The notes under the pieces are model-generated. The model had not been told where the DNA came from. It made no database searches and was given only the letters and a program-made list of their open reading frames with translations. Made by a program: the position numbers and the translations under genes. Shown in pieces: positions 1 through 5,367 of a DNA stretch of 10,375 nt; position 1 is the first letter of the stretch; each line of letters begins with the position of its first letter. Where the stretch lies: contig DVJG01000165.1 of the NCBI GenBank assembly GCA_018710805.1, positions 1-10,375 of the forward strand, read 5' to 3'. The DNA comes from Candidatus Faecousia faecipullorum. GTDB taxonomy: Bacteria > Bacillota > Clostridia > Oscillospirales > Oscillospiraceae.

Positions 1-364
1 TGACTTCCGGTGTGGAAGGGGTATAGCTGCTGCGCTTTTTGCGGCACACGGATCGCAACTGCAATGCCCGCATCAGTCTGTGGATCCGTTTTCTGTTAAA
101 ATGAGTGTGGTAATTCCGGTTAATGGCAATGGTCATCTGCCGGTAACCCAAAATACCATTTTGCTCTATGTAAAGAGCTTTGATCCACTCAATAACCTGC
201 TCATTCAGCGATTCATTCTTATTTTTCTCTCTTTTTCTCCACTTGTAATAGGAACATCTCGGAATGTGCAGAGCGGCACACAGTTTCAAGACAGGATACT
301 GCTCGGTGTCATGCAGGTACTGGATCGCAAGGTAGGAAGGCTCTTGTCTTACTTCTCCCACCAA
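1..364 (-). CDS. IS3-family transposase OrfB, N-terminal part (runs off window)
   Basis: This is the DDE transposase subunit that, normally as an OrfAB fusion, cuts and joins the IS ends. About 120 codons are visible, open to the window edge. The segment around WIKALYIEQNGILGYRQM and the following RIHRLMRAL matches the HTH_21 region that precedes the integrase core of IS3 OrfB. The catalytic DDE residues lie outside the window. Possible starts are TTG at 364 or GTG at 361, behind an AGGAGG at 369-374, so some independent translation is possible. The frame is -1 relative to OrfA and stays open back to an A7 run, which allows a frameshifted fusion. It overlaps the 3' end of OrfA. Confidence 0.8.
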   Translation of the reverse strand, partial: MVGEVRQEPSYLAIQYLHDTEQYPVLKLCAALHIPRCSYYKWRKREKNKNESLNEQVIEWIKALYIEQNGILGYRQMTIAINRNYHTHFNRKRIHRLMRALQLRSVCRKKRSSYTPSTPEV

Positions 365-879
365 ACACCTCCTTCCAATTCCCTGACTTTTTTTAACAGT
401 TTAATCTCCATTTCCCTGTCCCGGAGCTGGGCTTTCAATATTCGTACCTGAGCCTGCAGTTTCTCCGTGTCGGTCATTTCACTCTCCGGCTTCGTGCGCC
501 CTCTGCCGTCTGCCAGACCGTCAATGCCTTTTTCCTCATACTTGCGTACCCAGGAATAGATCTGCTGATAGGATACTCCGTACTGCTCCACCGTCAGCAA
601 ATAGTCCTTACCATGTTCCAGGCAGAATGCCACGATCTTTGCCCGTTCCTGCTGAGTCGTTTTCTTCCCTTTGGTCATATAGAGTGCCCCTTTCCCAGTC
701 CTGCACTGTTTAAACTCTTTATGACCATTATAGCACATGATCCATTCTCTGATGCTTTTTTTATCACCTATCTGGTGCAGCTTTGCCAGGTATCGTAAAC
801 TCCCTCTTCCTGACAAATATTCTTCTACAACTTTTTGCTTTAGCTCTGCGCTGTACGTCCGATAAGCCCGTTTGGACAT
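349..879 (-). CDS. IS3-family transposase OrfA (IS150-like)
   Basis: A 176-residue DNA-binding subunit that recognises the IS ends and is fused to OrfB by frameshifting in this family. The N-terminal part (YSAELKQKVVEEYLSG, residues 9-24) is a helix-turn-helix of the transposase-8/IS150 type. A second helix-turn-helix (about residues 76-115, with TVEQYGVSYQQIYSWVRKYE) follows. The C-terminal part, from about 135 (TDTEKLQAQVRILKAQL onward), is a heptad-rich leucine-zipper-like coiled coil, as expected for multimerisation. The start ATG lies 8 bases after a GGGGGG purine run acting as ribosome binding site. The slippery A7 sits near the 3' end. The frame is intact, so the element may be active. 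Confidence 0.9.
   Translation of the reverse strand: MSKRAYRTYSAELKQKVVEEYLSGRGSLRYLAKLHQIGDKKSIREWIMCYNGHKEFKQCRTGKGALYMTKGKKTTQQERAKIVAFCLEHGKDYLLTVEQYGVSYQQIYSWVRKYEEKGIDGLADGRGRTKPESEMTDTEKLQAQVRILKAQLRDREMEIKLLKKVRELEGGVWWEK
388..394 (-). promoter_or_regulatory. A7 slippery site for -1 frameshift OrfA/OrfB
   Basis: On the minus strand the run reads TTA AAA AAA GTC in the OrfA frame, which gives an A AAA AAA heptamer of the kind used for programmed -1 frameshifting in IS3 elements. The -1 frame is open from here into OrfB. An AGGAGG at 369-374, about 13 bases downstream, may serve OrfB initiation. In IS3 elements a stimulatory Shine-Dalgarno normally lies upstream of the slip site. Confidence 0.6.
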
Positions 880-889
880 AGAAATAGCC

Positions 890-944
890 CCCCTAGTCTA
901 GTCTCGAAAACTTTTGCTTTTTCGAGTGTCTACTCTAAGGGGAC
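890..944. repeat. Imperfect palindrome in IS promoter region
   Basis: An exact 8-bp inverted repeat (CTCGAAAA at 903-910, TTTTCGAG at 919-926) with an 8-base spacer sits at the centre. Outward the similarity continues imperfectly: both arms read CCCCT, then a TAG-rich stretch, then CTCGAAAA. It lies between the IS tip and the OrfA start, where the IS promoter should be. It may be an OrfA binding site or an RNA hairpin that prevents translation from outside transcripts. Both roles are inferred. Confidence 0.5.
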
Positions 945-1116
945 TATATCAGTGCATCCAATGCCCTGGGGATATCCATGTCAGGGGTGAAAATGAGTGG
1001 GACTGGTGGCGGTACAGACAATCATTTTGAGACAGGGGAAATGCTGAGATAGACGGGGACAAGTTCCCTATCCATATATCCGTTGGATATCAAAGATAGC
1101 AAACTTGTGCGCCGCA

Positions 1117-1140
1117 GGCTGGGGGCAGTGCCCCCAAGCC
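1117..1140. repeat. G/C-rich hairpin downstream of relaxase gene
   Basis: GGCT-GGGGGC-AGT-GCCCCC-A-AGCC forms a stem of 10 base pairs with one bulged A and a 3-base loop. It lies about 30 bases past the relaxase stop codon, so it could slow or end transcription. There is no T-run on either side, so it is not a canonical intrinsic terminator. The rest of 952-1169 holds no gene that I can support. Confidence 0.55.
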
Positions 1141-1169
1141 CTGGGTCTCCGACCAGAACGGAACATGCC

Positions 1170-2837
1170 TTATCGGCCACACTCCTGCCTTTTTCCAGGT
1201 GCTGTACGAGCTGCATTTTCGGCATCGTGCTGCTGTCGACGCACCTCTTTCAGCTTTTGCTTTATGGTCTGTTCTGCCTGAAGCTTCTCATACCAGAGGG
1301 CACGGAAATGTTCTGCCTTGGTAAGATATTCCTTGTTGTAGATTCGGCGATCTGCTGCCTTCTGGCAGTTGTAAGCGATCCGGCTCAGTTTTTTCCGGCT
1401 CTCCCGGATACTCTCCAACTGCTTTTTTAGCTGGGTTTCCCGGTTGGAATTCCAGGTCAGTTCCCGCTCCAAACGGGACAAATCGTTGACCCCATCCCAG
1501 GTTTTTGCAGTCTGGATCAGCGCTTCCCGGATGGCGCAGGTGTGTTCTTTCTCTACGGCAATGGTCTCCCGTTCCCGCTGAATGCAGTCATACTCCAGAT
1601 GGGAATCCGGGTTACAACCGCACCAGCGCAGATAATTCCCATGGCGCTTCCGCTCTTCTTCGGATAGCACAGGGTCCAGATAATTCTGCCACCGCTCCCA
1701 CAGGGCATCCAGCTTTTCTGCTTCCAGGGTCAAATCCCGCTCCAGATAGGTGGTCTGGCGGATCAGAAAGCGCAAGTCCGAAAAGTCTTTTTTGTTGTAC
1801 CAATCTTCCAGCTGAGCCCGGATCAGATGCTCTGCCTGGGAGATTGTTTCTTCTGCCTTTTCCGTATTTTTCAGCCGCCGCTCCCGGAGCCACTGGATGT
1901 ACTTTTTCTGTGCAGCTGCTTGTCCATCATCTGCACCCAGGATGGCGGCGTCCTGGGCTGATACGGCTTTTTCACCGCCCATCAGCCGGTACAGTTCTTC
2001 CGGGGAAACATTCAGTGTCCGAAACCGGACGGGCTTTTTTGCACCGGGTGGGAACAAGGATATTGTCTTTCCACGGATGACAAGTCGAATTTTATGCTCT
2101 CGCAGAAGTATGGTTTTCAATTCATTCAGAGAGCCGCTCTTGGCAGCGGAGGAAAGCAGTGCATCTTTCAGCTGTTGGTTCTTCTTGCTTAGCTTTTCCG
2201 TCCGATGATGCTGTGCAATTGTGTTGTTGTCCTTTTCTGTAAGGCCATGGTGGCGGGTGTAGCTCAGAAGCCAGTCATTGTAATGCTTCCGAAATCCCAG
2301 ACTATCCTGGTGCTTCCCTCCAGCGCACATTTCACAGGGCAGGGGAGTGCCATCTTCTCTTTTCATCATCCAGGGTTGTTCCTCCCGACTCTCTGCTCGG
2401 ACGCTGTTGATGCTGATATGAATGTGATCATTGTCCGTATCCCGGTGAACCGCAATCAAGGCATCATATCCTTGCAGGTTCTCCCGGACAAATGCCTTTC
2501 CCTCGTTCAGAAGATCTTCCATGGTCATTCGGGGGCGGTCTTCCTCGGGATGGGAAATGATGTACTCATGGCTTTTCCGGTCTTTGCGGCTCTGGTTCTT
2601 GTGAAATGCCTGGTTGGTGCGGCTACAGGCAAGGGCCCACAGCTGCGGGTCATCCTCATTTCCCTGGGCGGAAAGGTAGATAACCGCATAGTTCTCCCGC
2701 TCCTGCAGCAGTCCATATTCATCCAGGATAGGTTCGTAGTGGCCGGTTCGGGAATCCTCTTGGTGCTTATAGCTGTAGTATTCCAGCACATCCGTATATC
2801 GGGCGTTTTTACTGGTTCGATGCTTGATGATCGCCAT
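1170..2837 (-). CDS. Relaxase / mobilization nuclease (PF03432 group, MobP-like)
   Basis: A 555-residue relaxase expected to nick the element at its oriT, stay covalently bound through a tyrosine, and lead the strand into a recipient. The nuclease domain fills about residues 1-260. Candidate active-site tyrosines are Y14, Y20, Y21 and Y23. The metal-binding three-histidine motif appears as H131-x-D133-x4-H138-x-H140 (AVHRDTDNDHIH), and H90 and H96 lie in a SHEYIISHP stretch typical of the family. A small Cys/His patch (CEMCAGGKH, about 169-177) follows. The C-terminal half (about 300-540) is charged and largely coiled-coil. The start ATG follows GGAGG by 9 bases; this ribosome binding site lies inside the preceding mobC-like gene, which overlaps by 29 bases, indicating translational coupling. 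The frame is intact. Confidence 0.92.
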   Translation of the reverse strand: MAIIKHRTSKNARYTDVLEYYSYKHQEDSRTGHYEPILDEYGLLQERENYAVIYLSAQGNEDDPQLWALACSRTNQAFHKNQSRKDRKSHEYIISHPEEDRPRMTMEDLLNEGKAFVRENLQGYDALIAVHRDTDNDHIHISINSVRAESREEQPWMMKREDGTPLPCEMCAGGKHQDSLGFRKHYNDWLLSYTRHHGLTEKDNNTIAQHHRTEKLSKKNQQLKDALLSSAAKSGSLNELKTILLREHKIRLVIRGKTISLFPPGAKKPVRFRTLNVSPEELYRLMGGEKAVSAQDAAILGADDGQAAAQKKYIQWLRERRLKNTEKAEETISQAEHLIRAQLEDWYNKKDFSDLRFLIRQTTYLERDLTLEAEKLDALWERWQNYLDPVLSEEERKRHGNYLRWCGCNPDSHLEYDCIQRERETIAVEKEHTCAIREALIQTAKTWDGVNDLSRLERELTWNSNRETQLKKQLESIRESRKKLSRIAYNCQKAADRRIYNKEYLTKAEHFRALWYEKLQAEQTIKQKLKEVRRQQHDAENAARTAPGKRQECGR

Positions 2838-3546
2838 TGAGTTTTGCCTCCAATGTTTTCAGCCGCTTGGAAGAACGCTCCAGATAGCGGATGGCCTTGA
2901 CAACTTCCAGAAATTCCTGGGGGTAAAATTCCCGCAGGCCCTCGTTGGGTTTTATAATCATTTTCAGCATACCGCCGATCCTGCCCATCTCTGCATACAG
3001 AGCATGAAGTGCCTCACTGTCCGAAGTGTTTTTTGGATTGCCATCCTCTTGGACAATCTTGCCGGTAAGGGCGGCTTCCCGGATAAAGGTGCTTTGATTT
3101 TTGCCGGACTGACGAACCCGCTTGCGAAGCTGTAACAGTTCACTGTCTGTAAAACGAACCAGAACCCCATTCCCTCGCGTGCGGTGGGGTGCCTTGGATT
3201 GATCAGTTTCCCGGGCAGGCTGTTCCGCAGGAGGCTGCCGCTCCTCATCCCAAGCTTGGGTGGCCTGGGCTACGATCTCTTCCAGACTGGTACTCTTCGG
3301 CTGTGGGGCTTCCTCGGGAACGGGCCTGCCAAGCCATTCTTCCAGGTCTTTGGGGTTGCTTTTCTGGTAACTTTGCTCCAGCCCGGTCAGGGCTTCGTTG
3401 GGCCGCAGCCCATACCAGGTGGATTCATCTTTGTAGATGTACCAGCCCAGAGGCAGCGCCGAATTCTGGGCTTCCGCTTTGGTGATTTTCTTTGCCAAGT
3501 CCCAGTCTGGCAACTGAGACTTGGGTTTGGTGTTCCAGAAAGCCAT
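2809..3546 (-). CDS. mobC: MobC-like relaxosome accessory protein with N-terminal extension
   Basis: A 245-residue protein likely to bind oriT and help the downstream relaxase open and nick DNA. The C-terminal part (about 126-235) matches the MobC family: VLVRFTDSELLQLRKRVRQSG followed by STFIREAAL is a ribbon-helix-helix DNA-binding unit, and the IGGMLKMIIKP segment corresponds to the conserved MobC segment N-terminal to the last helices. Family members are usually near 110-150 residues. Here an extra region (1-80) with several W and Y residues (LGWYIYKDESTWYGL, EEWLGRPVP) precedes it; I do not recognise this domain. A linker (81-125) holds SLEEIVAQA (87-95), shared with two neighbouring genes. 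A clear GGAGG ribosome binding site sits 8 bases before the ATG. The gene overlaps the relaxase start. Confidence 0.85.
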   Translation of the reverse strand: MAFWNTKPKSQLPDWDLAKKITKAEAQNSALPLGWYIYKDESTWYGLRPNEALTGLEQSYQKSNPKDLEEWLGRPVPEEAPQPKSTSLEEIVAQATQAWDEERQPPAEQPARETDQSKAPHRTRGNGVLVRFTDSELLQLRKRVRQSGKNQSTFIREAALTGKIVQEDGNPKNTSDSEALHALYAEMGRIGGMLKMIIKPNEGLREFYPQEFLEVVKAIRYLERSSKRLKTLEAKLNGDHQASNQ

Positions 3547-3582
3547 TGATTTTACCTCCTATTGATTTACATAATGTATATT

Positions 3583-4650
3583 CTATCGTTCCCGTTCCGA
3601 AGAACGGCGCTTGCGGACTTCCTTCCGGGGCTGGCTGGCCTGCTCCACAGCTTCTGCTACAATCTCATCCAAAGATTTGGCAGGTTTGTTTTCTCCGGGC
3701 TGCGGAGTCTCGGCGGACTGCGCCAGCTCCTGAACTTTGGGAATCTCAAACTCGCCCTTTTCAATCAGGTAATCGCTGATCTTTTCTGCATCCTTGATTG
3801 CGCGGAACAGTTCCTCCGGTGCGTTTTCCAGATCTTCCGACCAGGACTGGATGTATGCCTTGTGCAGCTCCATGTGGGTTTGCAGCTGCTGATCCGTCAG
3901 CTGTAGGCCGATTGCCTGTGCCGTAAAGGCGCTGGCAATCTCCGCCCGAAGTTCTTCCTTGGCATAACTGTCCGATCCAAATCCTCCGGACAAGTCCCGG
4001 TTGAGCCGGGTGGGATGCCCGGTAGCATGACCGCATTCGTGGAGGAAGGTGCAGGTGTAGCTGTACACATCAAAGAAGCTGCTCTCCGGAGGCAGAGCAA
4101 CCATATCCTTGGAAGGGGAGTAGTAGGCCCGGCTGCCTTCCTCCCGGTACTTTAAGTCCATGTTCTTCAGCAGGGTGTCCCGCTGTTTCCGGATGGAGTC
4201 GATGTTGGTGGATGGGGCAATGGGAAGCTCCGGAATTCCCTCAATCTGGTGGGCGTTGAATACGGTATAGGTCCGGCTGCGCAGCTGAAGGTAATGCTCG
4301 GCATAGAGGGAATCTGCCAGAAGGGATTTGGCTTCTGACCAGGGCAGCAGCTTTTTCTGGAAGCTGTCATAGTAGGCCCAGTATTCCACCGGAACCCCTT
4401 TAGCCCCTTTCTGAATGTGCCAGCCTTTCTCACTGGCCTGCCGGAAGGTACACCACCGGGAATCTGAATACCCTTCCAGCTCCGCAATCAGGGACAACAA
4501 GAATGAATTGGCTCCTCTGTACGCTTTTCCTGTAATACCATTCTCGGGGAGATTTTTCTGCCAGCAGGCTTTCCAGGGCAGCCGCCCTTCTTTCAGGGAG
4601 TCGATAAATTGCTGAGCCAGCCGCTCCCGGAGCTTATTGGGAAGTGCCAT
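3583..4650 (-). CDS. ArdC-like antirestriction protein with zincin metallopeptidase domain
   Basis: A 355-residue protein. Residues 1-130 match the ArdC N-terminal single-stranded-DNA-binding domain (QQFIDSLKEGRLPW, YRGANSFLL, GAKGVPVEYW). Residues 140-300 match the polyvalent-protein metallopeptidase domain, with zinc motif HECGH (H204, E205, H208; the family often has HELAH) and a downstream acidic helix YAKEELRAEIASAF carrying the likely third ligand E237 or E233. ArdC proteins protect incoming plasmid DNA from host restriction; by analogy this would act on the transferred strand in the recipient. The tail (305-355) is low in order, carries SLDEIVAEA (326-334) and ends in a basic stretch. 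GGGAGGTGA precedes the ATG by a good distance. The start overlaps the end of the 47-residue gene, and mobC follows 36 bases after the stop. Confidence 0.9.
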   Translation of the reverse strand: MALPNKLRERLAQQFIDSLKEGRLPWKACWQKNLPENGITGKAYRGANSFLLSLIAELEGYSDSRWCTFRQASEKGWHIQKGAKGVPVEYWAYYDSFQKKLLPWSEAKSLLADSLYAEHYLQLRSRTYTVFNAHQIEGIPELPIAPSTNIDSIRKQRDTLLKNMDLKYREEGSRAYYSPSKDMVALPPESSFFDVYSYTCTFLHECGHATGHPTRLNRDLSGGFGSDSYAKEELRAEIASAFTAQAIGLQLTDQQLQTHMELHKAYIQSWSEDLENAPEELFRAIKDAEKISDYLIEKGEFEIPKVQELAQSAETPQPGENKPAKSLDEIVAEAVEQASQPRKEVRKRRSSERER

Positions 4651-4777
4651 CGTCAGTCACCTCCCCGGCGGCAGAGTAAACCCGCAGTTCACAGTCTGGT
4701 TCCTGCTCAGCACTGAGGAAACCTTCCTCGTCCGGTGTGACCTGGTTCATCAGGTCGAATAAATTTGTGTTTTTCAT
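4634..4777 (-). CDS. Small acidic hypothetical protein (47 aa)
   Basis: A 47-residue acidic protein beginning MKNTNLFDLMNQVTPDEEGF. The ATG at 4777 was chosen because AGGAGG lies 6 bases upstream. A longer in-frame version from 4969 would run through the structured spacer and has no ribosome binding site. It overlaps the ArdC-like start by 17 bases, so the two are probably translationally coupled. I do not recognise the family. Its small size and position beside an antirestriction gene would fit an accessory or DNA-mimic-like role, but nothing in the sequence proves this. Confidence 0.7.
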   Translation of the reverse strand: MKNTNLFDLMNQVTPDEEGFLSAEQEPDCELRVYSAAGEVTDDGTSQ

Positions 4778-4795
4778 TGAAACCTCCTGTGGATA

Positions 4796-4909
4796 TGTAG
4801 ACAAGTTAAACGGCATTTTTGGGGTTGGACATAAAAACATACAGCCCCCCTTGTTCTGATGAAAAAAGTGGTTGCAGCGCAACGGTTTTTGGGGGGCTAT
4901 TTGTCTACA
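4796..4909. repeat. Nested inverted repeats in spacer (possible oriT, operator or miniature element)
   Basis: Outer arms TGTAGACAA (4796-4804) and TTGTCTACA (4901-4909) are exact 9-bp inverted repeats. Inside them AGCCCCCC (4843-4850) and GGGGGGCT (4891-4898) form an exact 8-bp pair, and GTTGC-AGC-GCAAC (4871-4883) forms a small hairpin. There is also a direct repeat, AACGG-CA-TTTTTGGGG (4809-4824) and AACGG-TTTTTGGGG (4881-4894). The stop codon of the Cys_rich_VLP gene lies within the inner right arm. On the minus strand the inner right arm is followed by GTATGTTTTTATG, so a terminator with a large loop is possible. Confidence 0.6.
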
Positions 4910-5304
4910 CCCGACCTCTGTTTCCGAGCGCAGGCGGCCTTCTGCTTTCGATGCACCGCTGCTGCACAACGGGCACAGTATTTGGCATTGCCCGAACCGC
5001 CGATGAAATAGGAGCCGCAGATCTTACAGCGCCGGTTCGCCCGAATCCCGAAAATCTCTTTTTCCAGTTTTGGATTGGCTGGTAAGACTGCATTGCGGAA
5101 ATACCGGCAATTCAAAGTGGAGCTGATAGCCTGAGGGCAAACTTGTCCTTCTCCGTCATCCAGCAAAAGGCACTCTCCCTCGGCATAGTTACAGCACTGT
5201 CTGACAGCCTTCCGAATGATAATGGCCTGCTGCGGTGTGAGCCTGGGCAAATTGCCATCAGGCTGCCGTTCGATTGGTTTCAGCCTTTTGATTTCTGCCC
5301 ACAT
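4897..5304 (-). CDS. Cys_rich_VLP domain protein
   Basis: A 135-residue protein that I recognise as the Cys_rich_VLP family (PF14194), common on clostridial mobile elements and of unknown function. An N-terminal cysteine cluster (C37, C38, C45, C56, C66) is followed by the eponymous VLP triplet (73-75, in NAVLPANP). A C-terminal zinc-finger-like unit CKIC (93-96) with YCARC (109-113) is followed by a basic helix (HRKQKAACARKQR). The structure suggests metal binding and possibly nucleic-acid binding. A GGGAGG ribosome binding site precedes the ATG by 9 bases. A strong terminator ends only 26 bases before the start codon, so its expression probably needs read-through or a promoter inside the preceding gene. 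Confidence 0.88.
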   Translation of the reverse strand: MWAEIKRLKPIERQPDGNLPRLTPQQAIIIRKAVRQCCNYAEGECLLLDDGEGQVCPQAISSTLNCRYFRNAVLPANPKLEKEIFGIRANRRCKICGSYFIGGSGNAKYCARCAAAVHRKQKAACARKQRSGVDK

Positions 5305-5330
5305 GTGGTGTATCCTCCCTTCGTGTTCCT

Positions 5331-5361
5331 AAAAAGGTGCGTGTCGGCTCTGACACGCACC
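5331..5361 (-). terminator. Intrinsic terminator after helicase gene
   Basis: A perfect 10-bp stem (GGTGCGTGTC at 5336-5345, GACACGCACC at 5352-5361) with a 6-base loop is followed on the minus strand by TTTTT (5331-5335). It lies 6 bases past the helicase stop codon. It also has a short T-rich stretch on the plus side, so weak two-way action is possible. Confidence 0.88.
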
Positions 5362-5367
5362 TTTGTC

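Larger units (their letters stand above)
1..951 (-). mobile_element. IS3-family (IS150-like) insertion sequence, partial
   Basis: The element contains an OrfA with helix-turn-helix domains, an overlapping OrfB in the -1 frame and a short upstream control region, which is the layout of the IS3 family. The long OrfA (176 residues, two helix-turn-helix units) points to the IS150 group. The right-hand tip is placed at 951 because the minus strand there starts TGATATAGTCCCC and continues TTAGAGTAGACAC, resembling IS150-group ends that start with TG, have a CCCC block and then TAGACA. This boundary is an inference: the other end lies left of the window, so neither the partner inverted repeat nor a target duplication can be checked. 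Confidence 0.75.

Noticed and set aside
952..1020. Short open frame reading like the end of a gene interrupted by the IS
   Set aside because: The minus-strand frame (VPPPVPLIFTPDMDIPRALD) is only about 25 codons between stops, too short to support a gene; it may be spacer or an IS remnant.
1022..1225. Minus-strand ORF of 67 codons
   Set aside because: It overlaps the relaxase 3' end in another frame, reads through the G/C hairpin, and resembles no protein.
2205..2840. Plus-strand ORF of 211 codons
   Set aside because: It is antisense to the relaxase gene, covering the codons of its active-site motifs, so it is a shadow frame.
4778..4969. N-terminal extension of the small acidic protein to a start at 4969
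   Set aside because: The extension reads through the repeat-rich spacer and the end of the VLP gene and has no ribosome binding site, whereas the ATG at 4777 has a perfect AGGAGG.
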